The notes under the pieces were generated by a model that did not search any database, had not been told where the DNA came from, and saw only the letters and a program-made list of their open reading frames with translations. The position numbers and the translations under genes are program-made. Shown here piece after piece: positions 43,501-47,515 of a stretch of 64,000 nt of DNA (position 1 is the first letter of the stretch; each line of letters opens with the position of its first letter). This stretch comes from Sapria himalayana (lineage: Eukaryota; Streptophyta; Magnoliopsida; Malpighiales; Rafflesiaceae): NCBI GenBank assembly GCA_029783825.1, contig JAREIK010000500.1:496001-560000 (forward strand), written 5' to 3'.

Positions 43501-44077
43501 AGGTGTGTTACCATCACTAGATCTTTCATATTTGCTCATACAGTCTTGGAGTCGAAGAATCTAAGAACAAGCATAGAAAGAATTCACTAAATGGACAAAT
43601 GAATGAATAATAATAGTTAAGAAAATCAACATTACAGATTTACAGAATATTATCCATCAACAATACAGAACCCATACAAAATGCACAATCACTTAAAGAA
43701 AAATATTAATACATCCAACAAGCCTTGTACCTCGTCACTCAAGAAATGTAAATTCTCTCGTTGATATTGGAGCAAGGTCATTTGTTGATCAGAAAGTCGG
43801 CCAGCATCATGATACCTTTTCCAAAAAAGCCGTTAGATAACTCATTTTGCAAAGGCACAAAAAGTTAATATACTAATCACGATAACTTTGTTTAAGTTAA
43901 TTCACTCATTATTAAATAGGTACGCCCAACTTCTGTTAAATACAAATGAAAGCAAGAAATATAATTGTCTAGAATGCTACCTTAATCCTTCTAAGGAACT
44001 CAATCGTTGTAGTGGGGAATACAATGAGTTTAAAATGTCAGGTTGAGAATTCAATGAGTTATACTTGTACAAATAGC
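5528..44077 (-). CDS. 3' part of a multi-exon host gene encoding a coiled-coil protein (seven exons, joined)
   Basis: Seven minus-strand exons, in transcript order 44077-43981, 43815-43731, 43560-43498, 13352-13293, 12999-12907, 5764-5699 and 5599-5528, each have AG before and GT after (the last ends in TAG). Exon 44077-43981 starts two bases into codon position and leaves AG, which with the first G of the next exon makes Arg. All later borders are phase 0. Together they encode about 177 residues rich in Glu, Arg, Leu and Gln with heptad-like spacing, for example QLQVELRLARSLIAERESE and EENERLRAILGEW, so a C-terminal coiled coil is likely. No catalytic motif is visible. I have a weak impression of the C-terminal coiled coil of a plant FHA-domain protein but do not assert this. 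Upstream exons, start codon and promoter were not found. Introns are 165, 170, 30145, 293, 7142 and 99 bp. Confidence 0.78.
5699..5764 (-). CDS. Penultimate exon of the host gene
   Basis: Twenty-two codons beginning QYMEENERLRAIL and ending STRAAM, flanked by AG at 5766-5765 and GT at 5698-5697. Phase 0 at both ends. The upstream intron is 7.1 kb. Confidence 0.8.
5806..5840. repeat. (AT)n(GT)n compound microsatellite
   Basis: AT units followed by about ten GT units in the host-gene intron just upstream of exon 5764-5699. A second GT tract lies at 5896-5917. Confidence 0.9.
5896..5917. repeat. (TG)n microsatellite
   Basis: About ten TG units, within the 7.1-kb intron. Confidence 0.9.
6068..6199. 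mobile_element. hAT family A right-end fragment
   Basis: GTCGTG/GGCC-rich sequence ending GCTTGCCACCTCTA, the same right-end variant seen at 42404. No partner left end with a matching target duplication was identified. The nearest left end of correct polarity is at 2353. Confidence 0.5.
6496..7020. mobile_element. hAT family A left-end fragment with GC-rich body, degenerate
   Basis: Starts TAGAGGTGTCAGATGGG, close to the family terminus, and continues with CATGGCC-type subterminal words and a CCTAGC/GCTAGC-rich patch around 6780-6870. The right end is not preserved, so the end given is where the composition changes. Confidence 0.45.
7021..7790. other. AT-rich intron sequence, nothing recognised
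   Basis: No coding signal, transposon terminus or sizeable repeat was seen in this part of the 7.1-kb host intron. Confidence 0.4.
7791..8145. mobile_element. Non-autonomous hAT family B element (355 bp)
   Basis: Starts CATAGTTTTTAAAAGTGC and ends CTTTCACAACTATT, imperfect inverted termini matching the family B elements at 47047 and 56629. It is flanked by a perfect 8-bp target duplication GTATTAAT (7783-7790 and 8146-8153), the hAT length. The ends carry AAGGCAC/GGCGC words and the middle is AT-rich without coding sequence, as expected of an internally deleted copy. Confidence 0.9.
8154..8723. other. AT-rich intron sequence, nothing recognised
   Basis: Contains a short (AT)n tract near 8611-8625. 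I see no gene or element end. Confidence 0.4.
8724..9212. mobile_element. Non-autonomous hAT family A element, degenerate
   Basis: Starts TAGAGGTGTCAAACAGG and ends TTTGATACCTCTA, imperfect inverted copies of the family terminus. The body has GC-rich words, including an internal CGCCCGAAG/CGGGCGG patch near 8868-8890. No exact 8-bp duplication is visible at the flanks. Family membership rests on the ends and composition. Confidence 0.7.
9350..9767. mobile_element. Non-autonomous hAT family A element (418 bp)
   Basis: Starts TAGATGTGTCAAATGGG and ends GGTTGACACCTCTA. The flanks GTTACAAG (9342-9349) and GTTGCAAG (9768-9775) are an 8-bp duplication with one mismatch, which supports hAT insertion. 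The body is about two-thirds GC with many GGCACGG/CCGTGCC words. Several 89-124-residue ORFs on both strands are products of this GC richness, not genes. Confidence 0.88.
10584..11049. mobile_element. Non-autonomous hAT family A element (466 bp), GC-rich
   Basis: Starts TAGAGGTGTCAAACGGGCC and ends GCCCGTTTGACACCTCTT. A perfect 8-bp duplication CTAAGAAG occupies 10576-10583 and 11050-11057. Inside, 10755-10835 holds GAGTCGTGA/GACTCAC direct and inverted repeats, and 10690-10740 holds a patch around GACCCGACCCGCGGTC shared with the copy at 53922. The close match to that copy suggests both are relatively young members. ORFs of 61-110 residues inside are not genes. Confidence 0.93.
11273..11608. 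mobile_element. Tourist-like (PIF/Harbinger) MITE, 336 bp
   Basis: Starts GAGCATCTCTAACCC and ends GTAGATGCTC, with the 3-bp duplication TAA at 11270-11272 and 11609-11611, the length and type expected for PIF/Harbinger. Its right subterminal zone (CTAGCTAAAATAATGAATT) matches the right end of the larger element at 14039-16733, so it is probably a deletion derivative of that family. It sits inside the decayed copia fragment. Confidence 0.85.
11828..11849. repeat. (TG)n microsatellite
   Basis: About eleven TG units just after the pol C-terminal remnant, in the probable LTR region. Confidence 0.9.
11850..12906. other. AT-rich intron sequence up to the next exon
   Basis: No element end or coding signal was recognised. 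Its right end is the donor side (GT at 12906-12905 on the minus strand) of exon 12999-12907. Confidence 0.4.
12907..12999 (-). CDS. Host-gene exon with strongest coiled-coil signature
   Basis: Thirty-one codons, MNQLQVELRLARSLIAERES followed by eleven more ending TTKKE, flanked by AG at 13001-13000 and GT at 12906-12905. Phase 0 at both ends. The open frame continues into the intron, but the GT border and the phase match to the next exon support splicing here. Confidence 0.82.
13293..13352 (-). CDS. Host-gene exon following the 30-kb intron
   Basis: Twenty codons, VDMAHLLAVREQELRTVSAE, flanked by AG at 13354-13353 and GT at 13292-13291, phase 0 at both ends. Separated by 293 bp from the next exon and by 30145 bp from the previous one at 43498. 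Confidence 0.8.
13510..13595. repeat. (ATACC)n minisatellite followed by (AT)n
   Basis: Five to six pentamer ATACC units (13510-13539) followed by a long AT tract (13549-13595), located about 160 bp upstream of the acceptor of exon 13352-13293. Confidence 0.9.
13596..14038. other. TTATTT-rich AT stretch
   Basis: Mostly short repeats of TTATTTATTT/AAATAAATAA type, ending in a less biased ~120-bp patch before the PIF/Harbinger element. No gene recognised. Confidence 0.4.
14205..14420. repeat. Subterminal direct repeats of the PIF/Harbinger element
   Basis: Multiple copies of CATTCGATAAA, CTTCAGCTCCCTT and TTATCGAAAAC arranged directly and inverted. Such arrays near ends of DNA transposons often serve as protein-binding sites; that role here is inference. 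Confidence 0.6.
15359..16411 (+). pseudogene. Myb/SANT-like ORF1 of PIF/Harbinger type, broken
   Basis: Begins at ATG 15359, just after an acceptor-like CAACAATGTAG. The N-terminal part reads MDENEYYFTNLLNEATNIGE, followed by a Myb/SANT-like helix region (FSIEEDLVLISGWLNTSVD) that continues past a TGA at 15602. After another stop and a likely intron near 15776-15851, the frame gives SFSFEHYWNELQYTPKW, the C-terminal block typical of these proteins, then an acidic/Ser-rich linker and a Lys/Glu-rich helix (about 16180-16320). At least three in-frame stops make it a pseudogene. In this family ORF1 is thought to help the transposase bind DNA. Confidence 0.75.
16734..17289. other. T-rich then A-rich stretch with one perfect hairpin
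   Basis: Holds pyrimidine-rich sequence (16740-16940) and the hairpin at 17080-17113. No gene recognised. Confidence 0.4.
17080..17113. repeat. Perfect 14-bp inverted repeat with 6-nt loop
   Basis: Arm GGAGCCTCACACCT (17080-17093), loop AGCGGA, and exact complement (17100-17113). It is GC-rich in an AT-rich setting and no T-run follows to suggest a terminator. It may be the centre of a decayed foldback element. Confidence 0.85.
17290..19060 (+). pseudogene. Fossil hAT family A transposase (Ac-like), strongly AT-decayed
   Basis: At 17290-17410 the plus strand reads KKYEIQNKIF then FDNVSNNNVTISIFV, parallel to KKFRKYKIQNKIF and FDNASNNRVTINMFV of the best copy at 63728-63363. Around 18235-18380 it matches the next block of that copy (the region around 63300-63170). 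Around 18790-18990 it matches the hATC dimerisation block (TTATGGATATAAATATAATT against the complement of 62600-62660). Differences are dominated by C to T and G to A, as in long-methylated plant DNA. Between the first and second blocks there is extra sequence, so an insertion is likely. Ends of the element are not resolved. Confidence 0.65.
19061..19997. other. AT-rich, probably rest of the fossil hAT copy
   Basis: No recognisable terminus. In the better copy the distance from hATC to the element end is about 0.8 kb, so this stretch could be its decayed downstream part. Confidence 0.3.
19998..20326. mobile_element. Non-autonomous hAT family B element (329 bp)
   Basis: Starts CATAGTTGTGAAATGCGC and ends TTTTTAAAACTATG, with a perfect 8-bp duplication CTTCAACC (19990-19997 and 20327-20334). 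Subterminal zones contain AAGGCAC and GCGCCTT words and the middle is AT-rich. It is nearly the same internal sequence as the copies at 7791 and 57234, in inverted order. Confidence 0.93.
20696..20713. repeat. (AT)n microsatellite
   Basis: Short AT tract in the fossil region. Confidence 0.85.
20868..21125. mobile_element. GC-richer hAT family A terminal zone, degenerate
   Basis: CATGCC/GTCATG/GGGCC words typical of family A subterminal DNA. It could be the right end of the fossil copy that begins near 17290. No clean terminus is left. Confidence 0.4.
21126..22449. other. AT-rich stretch, nothing recognised
   Basis: No ends, motifs or reading frames. It may include the decayed N-terminal half of the next hAT fossil, but I could not align it. 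Confidence 0.35.
22450..23660 (+). pseudogene. Second fossil hAT family A transposase, strongly AT-decayed
   Basis: Sequence aligns by eye, in order, to the complement of 63770-62580: the TTCATCTTCATGATG block (about 22455), the block before hATC with ACATGCATTATAATTAGGTGC (about 22961), and the hATC block (about 23430-23610; AATTATATGAATTG where the better copy has AATCATATGAGTTC). It is also similar along its length to 18130-19060. No reading frame survives. Most differences are transitions toward A/T. Confidence 0.65.
23909..23975. mobile_element. Possible right-end remnant of family A hAT
   Basis: Short GC-richer patch ending GCAAGTGACACCTGTC, resembling a mutated TTTGACACCTCTA end, at the expected side of the fossil transposase above. 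Weak evidence. Confidence 0.3.
24014..24454 (+). pseudogene. Ty1/copia RNase H domain and pol C terminus, broken
   Basis: Reads MDKRSTSGYCIFIGANLISW, then SSAEAEYQAMA (the conserved RNase H block), ICDN before a stop where Gln is usual, NPIFHEKTNHIKVDCYFI, and NDQLTGIFTKSL before the terminal TGA at 24452-24454. Three in-frame stops, two at positions where functional copies have Gln, show it is dead. This is the standard C-terminal order of copia polyproteins. Upstream RT and integrase are not present. It lies antisense to the host gene, inside the 30-kb intron. Confidence 0.9.
24460..25200 (+). mobile_element. Probable LTR following the copia pol remnant
   Basis: Immediately after the stop codon comes GAGAGAG then TGTATTGAATATC, matching the purine-rich tract and TG start of copia 3' LTRs. 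The right border is not resolved. A gag-like fragment begins near 25430, so the LTR ends before that. Confidence 0.5.
25430..25740 (+). pseudogene. Ty1/copia gag fragment
   Basis: In one frame 25550-25730 reads THVLKMKNYLDNLEEISLVI, a stop where Gln is likely, ELIIDIIHQTILDTYDSF, then KINYNMYKLSL. This matches the gag helix region of copia elements, where a conserved LP..YD.F..NYN block follows a helix ending in LV.A/Q. Upstream and downstream parts are not recognisable. Confidence 0.6.
25741..26170. other. Unassigned stretch after the gag remnant
   Basis: No further motif recognised; may be decayed internal copia sequence. Confidence 0.3.
26171..26519. mobile_element. hAT family A-like GC-rich fragment with right terminus
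   Basis: GC-rich island ending CTCTTGACACCTGAA, close to the family right end. The left part is unlike the other copies, with CAGCCC/CCAGG words rather than GGCACGG, so it may be a diverged subfamily. Overlapping 64-88-residue ORFs in three frames are compositional artefacts. Confidence 0.45.
26520..27282. other. AT-rich stretch, nothing recognised
   Basis: No gene or element boundary was recognised. Confidence 0.35.
27283..27745. repeat. GAATC-palindrome dispersed repeat, copy 1
   Basis: Both ends are rich in GATTCGAAT and GAATCATGAATC words in inverted arrangement, with a T-rich centre. It aligns along its length with 46086-46574. Ends contain TATTAAATTGAGATTCG and the complement-like GATTCTTATTACAGTAATTTT. 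Probably a MITE, superfamily unknown, because no clean target duplication is left. Confidence 0.6.
27746..28497. other. AT-rich stretch, nothing recognised
   Basis: No feature recognised. Confidence 0.35.
28498..29381. mobile_element. Non-autonomous hAT family B element split by a family A insertion
   Basis: Starts CATTGTTGTGAGATGTGC and ends CTTTTAACAATCATG. The right subterminal zone (GGAGAGCTTCGCGTCTCAAA through AAGGCGAGGCACCATG) matches the right ends of the two larger family B elements. The flanks GTCAAATC and ATCATGTC agree at only 5 of 8 positions, so the duplication is doubtful. A family A element occupies 28653-29169 inside it, giving an insertion order. Confidence 0.75.
28653..29169. 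mobile_element. Non-autonomous hAT family A element nested in a family B element
   Basis: Starts near AACGTGTGTCAAAAGGCC and ends CATTTTACACCTCTA. GC-rich body with CATGCC/GGCATGAC words. The flanks GTCTCGCC and ATCTAGCT agree at 5 of 8 positions, consistent with a decayed duplication. ORFs inside are spurious. Confidence 0.65.
29382..30249. other. AT-rich stretch, nothing recognised
   Basis: No family could be named. It may contain the upstream part of the copia remnant that follows. Confidence 0.3.
30625..30810. repeat. Local CGATATAT/ATATATCCG repeat cluster
   Basis: Eight or more copies of GATATAT with CCG next to several, as direct and inverted units, for example CCGATATATTCACCGATATA and CCGATATATCCGTAAAATCC. 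It lies inside the copia remnant. Confidence 0.7.
31190..31726. mobile_element. hAT family A element, degenerate, inside a copia remnant
   Basis: Left end GCAGGTATCGCATGG and right end ATTTGATATTTCTA are decayed inverted termini. The body has CATGGC/GCCTGAC words and a CTAGCCTAGGCTAGG-rich patch at 31480-31520 resembling that near 6780. No target duplication survives. Confidence 0.5.
32166..32412 (+). mobile_element. Ty1/copia LTR between a pol end and a primer binding site
   Basis: Begins TGAGTATTATG directly after a purine-rich GAAAG, at the end of the pol remnant, and runs to the primer site at 32415. It contains a (TTA)n tract at 32336-32376. The stretch GTTTACTATTTTACTATTTT resembles that after 33839, which begins TGTTGAAGATTAATC, so both are probably LTRs of one family. 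Confidence 0.6.
32415..32426 (+). promoter_or_regulatory. Primer binding site of a copia element (initiator-Met tRNA type)
   Basis: TGGTATCAGAGT differs by its last base from TGGTATCAGAGC, the complement of the plant initiator methionine tRNA 3' region used by most copia elements. Its position right after an LTR fits. Confidence 0.8.
32427..33838 (+). mobile_element. Short internal region of a deleted or non-autonomous copia element
   Basis: Only 1.4 kb lies between the primer site and a purine tract GAAGGAAG followed by TGTTGAAG at 33839. I see no gag or pol motif. A ~215-bp direct duplication occupies 32936-33080 and 33155-33300 (CTCACATCTTTCAC and AACATGGAGA in both). It may be a large deletion derivative. 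Confidence 0.5.
32936..33300. repeat. Direct duplication, period about 215 bp
   Basis: Two copies share AATATTTGAGTTATT / AATATTTAAGTTATT, TTTTTCCTT, AGACAAACTCACATCTTTCAC-like and AAACATGGAGA blocks in the same order, with small indels. Confidence 0.75.
33839..33960 (+). mobile_element. Start of a copia LTR
   Basis: TGTTGAAGATTAATC follows a purine-rich tract, as at copia 3' LTR starts. The first ~100 bp resemble the LTR at 32166. The right limit is not resolved. Confidence 0.5.
33961..34849. other. AT-rich stretch, nothing recognised
   Basis: May be the rest of the LTR and intron sequence; no motif seen. Confidence 0.3.
34850..35130. mobile_element. LTR-like dispersed repeat, copy 1
   Basis: Related in order to 38860-39150 and 51026-51300: a GTAGAGGTCGTACC start, AATATCTC in the middle, and CATACATA...CAAGTGATCA(A/G)TCATC near the end. 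Because the other two copies follow copia pol remnants, this is most likely an LTR piece. It contains GCGAACCCGAGAC, which also resembles an inverted tRNA B box. Confidence 0.5.
35131..35887. other. AT-rich stretch with poly-A patches
   Basis: No gene recognised. Minus-strand ORFs of 61-69 codons at 35379-35595 overlap in two frames and show no family features. Confidence 0.35.
36021..36235. repeat. Direct repeat, two ~90-bp units
   Basis: GCCCAATATTTAAAAAAAT at 36021 and again at 36145, each followed by ATTATAATATTCA(C/T)AAAAA and a CCTGGTGCAC(G/A)TGGCA block. A related single unit lies inverted at about 42100-42190. Confidence 0.8.
36330..36560 (+). pseudogene. hATC dimerisation-domain remnant
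   Basis: AAATTATATGAATTCACATA, AAGATCTACTGACTACTC and GTTGCAGTGATTATCATTTC match, in order, the complement of the hATC block at 62580-62720 of the best copy (AATCATATGAGTTCACC, GAGATCTACTGACTCCTCC, TTGCAGTGAACGTGATTTC). The frame is broken. Confidence 0.65.
37530..38616 (+). pseudogene. Ty1/copia pol: RT palm to RNase H end, decayed
   Basis: Near 37555-37690 the frame gives YVNDILIIKYDELGIIQLN, the YVDDI catalytic block of reverse transcriptase with Asp to Asn at the first Asp. 37870-38090 reads RYIVNILTKVGLLDCVPTNT and later ISNMIYAVNTINYF, the RT/RNase H connection. 38480-38600 reads NIQDETIIIT and IKFTKSLK, the pol C terminus. Stops and frameshifts abound. A purine-rich segment and TG start follow. 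Antisense to the host gene. Confidence 0.8.
38617..39420 (+). mobile_element. Copia LTR following pol remnant
   Basis: Starts near TGTTGAGATTTATATTT after GGAG. Inside, 38860-39150 is the dispersed LTR-like repeat. It ends near ACATAAAGACTTGAATTATAG, matched at 43146, and is followed at about 39427 by TGATATCATAG, a mutated primer site. Borders are approximate. Confidence 0.5.
39421..40037 (+). mobile_element. Copia leader-like sequence after a mutated primer site
   Basis: TGATATCATAGT near 39427 resembles TGGTATCAGAGT and is followed by GCCCTAGAAAATGTGTAT, parallel to ACCCTAAAAAATGTGTAT after the primer site at 32415. From 39500-39670 GCACAATGAAAGTGCAC-type words repeat. No gag frame is recognised. 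Confidence 0.45.
40038..42404 (-). mobile_element. hAT family A element with decayed transposase (2367 bp)
   Basis: Starts TAGAAGTGTCAAACGTACAG and ends GCTTGCCACCTCTA, with flanks CTTTGAAC (40030-40037) and TTATGAAC (42405-42412) agreeing at 6 of 8 positions. GC-rich subterminal zones at 40045-40260 and 42186-42404 enclose an AT-rich middle that holds the transposase on the minus strand. This gives the complete architecture of the family. Confidence 0.85.
40690..41900 (-). pseudogene. Ac-like hAT transposase, partial and broken
   Basis: The minus-strand frame at 41764-41540 reads IRIYRDYNILNKIF, then VDNISNNGIVINMFIRTIRD and YVKYMCHIIKLIVQA, matching the same block of the copy at 63728-63363 with the conserved DN.SNN and C.CHxxxLIVQ motifs. 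Around 40800-40740 the complement of CTCGATCTCCTATCTGAAAT matches the hATC region. Multiple stops; the N-terminal BED finger is not recognised. In hAT elements this protein cuts and pastes the element in the nucleus. Confidence 0.75.
42480..43030 (+). pseudogene. Ty1/copia RNase H and pol C terminus, decayed
   Basis: Around 42785-42830 YNNPIARHITQFNISRAD parallels the DNxxAxxIxxNPxFHERxKHI block. 42875-43010 reads RKFKMKLLLQHIQIVE, a stop, then LTDIFTKILEKT and NFLTMFGILYFKAS, the DIFTK end of copia pol. Several stops. Plus strand, like all copia remnants here. Confidence 0.75.
43031..43170 (+). mobile_element. Partial copia LTR
   Basis: Follows the pol end with TGAGTGGAGATTTTAG and ends with ACATAAAGTTTTGAATTGTAC, similar to the LTR end near 39335. 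It is shorter than the others, so internal deletion is likely. Confidence 0.45.
43171..43497. other. Intron sequence before exon 43498
   Basis: A near-duplicate pair (CACCCTGTACAATCATG/TTTTTCAGTTGT and CACCCAGCACAATCACA/TTTTTTAGTTGT) lies at 43218-43310. No gene. Confidence 0.45.
43498..43560 (-). CDS. Host-gene exon preceding the 30-kb intron
   Basis: Twenty-one codons beginning ILRLQDCMSKYERSS and ending NTPQ, flanked by AG at 43562-43561 and GT at 43497-43496, phase 0 at both ends. The next recognisable exon is 30145 bp downstream. Confidence 0.8.
43731..43815 (-). CDS. Host-gene exon
   Basis: One base completing the split Arg codon plus 28 codons beginning YHDAGRLSDQQMTLLQYQRE and ending FLSDE. 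Flanked by AG at 43817-43816 and GT at 43730-43729. Confidence 0.82.
43981..44077 (-). CDS. Most upstream host-gene exon recognised
   Basis: Two bases of a split codon, 31 codons (YLYKYNSLNSQPDILNSLYS onward, ending SLEGL) and AG of a split Arg codon. Flanked by AG at 44079-44078 after a pyrimidine-containing tract, and GT at 43980-43979. Needs an upstream exon ending in phase 1, which I did not find. Confidence 0.78.
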
Positions 44078-46085
44078 CTGCAAGATCAACATCCAAGTAC
44101 AAAAAAAAATAAAAAAAATAAAAAATTTAAAAAAAATTAAAAAAAATTAAAAAAAATTAAAAAATAAAAAATAAAAGTACAAAAATAATTAGCATAATAT
44201 ATGCATGGTAATACATTGTCATGCAGGTTGGTTGTAAAAAAATCATAGATACCCAATGAATTACTTTAATATAGGCCATTGAGGCCATGTGATGCATCTC
44301 TTTCTTACTATTGTACCCAGGACAGGAACATAAAATCGAGTAGGGAATTACAACAATCGATTTCATTAATTTATTTTTCATGTTTCACACAGAATTCAGA
44401 TAAAGATAGAAAATAGATATATTAATAAGGAATTATTTAACAATGCCACAGCACACGCACCAGGACAGCCTCATGTTTACATTGTACCTCACAGCAGGCA
44501 CCCATGAACTGTAACTTATGACCACATGATATGTGCCCAATATCTCACGAAAATGGATCGTGCTCAGGTCAATCTTGTGGTGTGTCATCGTCATGCTGAC
44601 AATGGCCAAAAAAACTATAAAAAGTCTCATTAAATATTTATAATTAAGAAAACCTTAATTATATATAAGTCAAATAAATCTAATTCATTATCAAATAATT
44701 CTCTCTTTAATCTCTTTTTACATTTCAGATTCATTTTCTAAATTTTAATTTTTCATAATTATAAAGTATAATTACTTAAAATCATAAAAATATGCAGCAA
44801 GTAATCACTTCTCAAACTACAAGCAGTCAGCATCATAAGTATAAGGTCGATAATTTCTTTTTTGTATTTTAATTAGTCTTTTCTCCCTTCATTCTACCTC
44901 TACATAGTCTTAAGTCTTGAAAAAAAATTTCTAATAAAATTTAAAATTAATTCTTATCAACTAAATGATATAAATAATCATAATGAATCTAATATTTTTG
45001 AATATTTATAGATCCTCACCTCTTCTAGTTCTAGTATTTCTACCAATACAATAAACGACAAATATATATTATAAGAACTCATATTTTGAGATCAATATCT
45101 TCTATCATTTCAAGTCATATCTGATATTAGCTTATATATCCATGAGAGATATTTTTTAACATTTACTTATAATTCTTGGTTATATTTATTTTGTTCAAAC
45201 TTTTTCTCTTGAAAGAAAAACACAACTACTCATGTAATCTCAGATGTTATCCCCAATTACTCTAATATTCATTAGATATACAAATATTATTTAGCATTAA
45301 ATACATGTGTCATTAAGAGTACAAATATGATATTCGTTGAATATAATCCTTTTTTCAATGACTCAATCAAATATGACACCCTTTTAAACATTGTAGTGAT
45401 TAGAACTTTAATGTCTCCGATTATTACCCTTGACAAAGCAATAATTGAACATATTTTTACATTTTATACTCCCGCCACAATTAGTATTAAGGAGAGTAAT
45501 GGGGAATCTCCTTGTACCTCATTGAGCAATGGTTCTCTTGAGGCTTATTGTGGTATGAATCAAGGAGAGACCTAAAGTAGGAGTATCCTACAGGACACAA
45601 AGTGGGAGTCTCTCCTGGAAAAAACTAAGATTAAAAATATTTGATGGTCACGATCAAGAGGAAACCAATTCAAAGTGTTTACTTAGATTTTTTAATAGCT
45701 CTATTAAATATATAAAAATGTGTTTTGTCCAGCACTTTTTTATCACGTGTACTTTTTATCTCAATAAAGTACTACATATATTAATTTTTTATCTTCTTTT
45801 AATAGTTGCAATATCCCAAATATTCTATCTAGGCACTTAGTTATTAAGTGTCACAAAATATTAAGTTGGATGAACCAAGTATAATTACTTCCAACAATAT
45901 ATGTGATATTATTTCAAAATCTTTAGGTAAGCTTATAATGAGATATAAATGATTACATAGTGAAGACAAAATTAGAAAAGTATGTTGCACTACTTAGGAC
46001 TAGGCTAGTAGTAAAAGAGTTTATACAAACTTATTATATGAATTATTAGAATATTTTTTTCTTATAATCAATATTATCACTAATA
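44078..46085. other. Upstream intron or intergenic sequence, nothing firmly recognised
   Basis: Contains a low-complexity A/T run (44101-44180). A 65-codon minus-strand ORF at 44433-44630 and an 82-codon plus-strand ORF at 45327-45575 show no family motif. Confidence 0.4.
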
Positions 46086-46574
46086 TAGTTGTTAAATTAA
46101 GATTCGAATCAAGAATCAAAATATGTGATTAATGAATCGAGAATCGAGAATCGAATTGAATCATGAATCACATTTTTTAATGATTTTTTTTTATTATAAT
46201 TAATTCCTATTTCATACAGTTTACAAATTTTTTTTTATTTTAGTTTTTATTTTTGTGATTTTTTTGGTATATTATACTTTTTTCACGTTAAATTCATAAT
46301 ACCAAAGATTATAATTATTTTTTTTCACGTTAATTAATTCTTATAGTTGACAATTTATTTTTTAATATTTTTATTTTTATTTTTGTGACTTTTTTAGGAT
46401 CTTGATATCTTGAAAATCGGTATTAAATTAATGCATGTTAATTGATTTATGATTCAGTGATTTTTTTTTATTTCATACATATTTTTAATTCTTTTAAAGA
46501 GTCGAATATTTTATCCTCTGAATCGTGAATCGAATCATGAATTAAATTATGAATCATACTATTTTAATAACAAT
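46086..46574. repeat. GAATC-palindrome dispersed repeat, copy 2
   Basis: Starts ATAGTTGTTAAATTAAG and ends TTTTAATAACAAT, short imperfect inverted ends. Inside each end are tandem and inverted GAATCG/GAATCATGAATC units. Aligns with 27283-27745. Confidence 0.65.
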
Positions 46575-46619
46575 GACCACTAGTACATCATTACTTTCCA
46601 TTGATGTTTCTTACAATTG

Positions 46620-47038
46620 TACTACATGTCAACTTTACAAGAGATATATTTTTCTAGGGTGATCTTTAGGAATAAGTACTTATATAGTAGTCATCATATT
46701 TTACTATATAAAGTTATAATAATAATTACTTTAATTTTTAGTGAATTAGTCATATTTTGAAGGAGTTGAGCTTATCATAATAGATATTAATGACAATTTA
46801 TTCTGATAGCCATAAAACTTAATACATTAGTGTTAATTTGGTATTTCATGAGTGGGTGAATCACATCGAGATTAATTATCATTTCGTGTGAAAGAAAATC
46901 AAGAATAATTTTATATCTGTAATTTATTGTCTATCAGTAATCAGAGTGCAGATTTTTTCATAAAAACACTTTGAAACACATTATTTTTTTCTTTTCTCCA
47001 AGCTGGGTTTTTGTCATATGTATGAATCATCTTATGGA
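46620..47038 (+). pseudogene. Ty1/copia pol C terminus, decayed
   Basis: Around 46860-46900 HIEINYHFV is followed by a stop and KKIKNN, matching HIEIDCHFVREKI. Near 47000 KLGFCHMYESS parallels the KLGxxDIYAP end. Stops and frameshifts are present. The hAT element at 47047 sits a few bases after, in the LTR start. Confidence 0.65.
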
Positions 47039-47515
47039 GATAGAAGCATAGTTGTGAAAGGCACAAGGCACACTATGACACAAAGGCCTCTTGGAACCTC
47101 AAGGCGCAAAGTGCACTTAAGGCGCGGGCTTTTTTATATAAGTTGCACCCTATTTTATATATATATTTTTAAAAATATAATCAAATATAACAATTATTTA
47201 TCATTAAATATCATAAAAAATATCAATCAAACCAATAAAAACAAATAAATAATACCTCTACACATAAAAATTCATTAAAATATGTCAACAAATCTAACAA
47301 ATCTCATTTTAAAATTATCTAAAAATCCATAAAAATTATCAATATAATATGTCAACATGCAACCACATATTCCTTGTTTTAATTCATAAATCATCTAAAC
47401 AAAATATATTAAAATAACTAAAATATCAACAACATTGAACAACCGATCCTCATTCACACTCTACATCCATATAATGATCATCATGATCATTATAGTCTTT
47501 ATTGTCCTCATTTTT

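Noticed and set aside
44433..44630. Exon-like minus-strand segment with AG before and GT after
   Set aside because: None of its three frames gives both an open reading frame and the phase needed to join exon 44077-43981. I found no homologous family.
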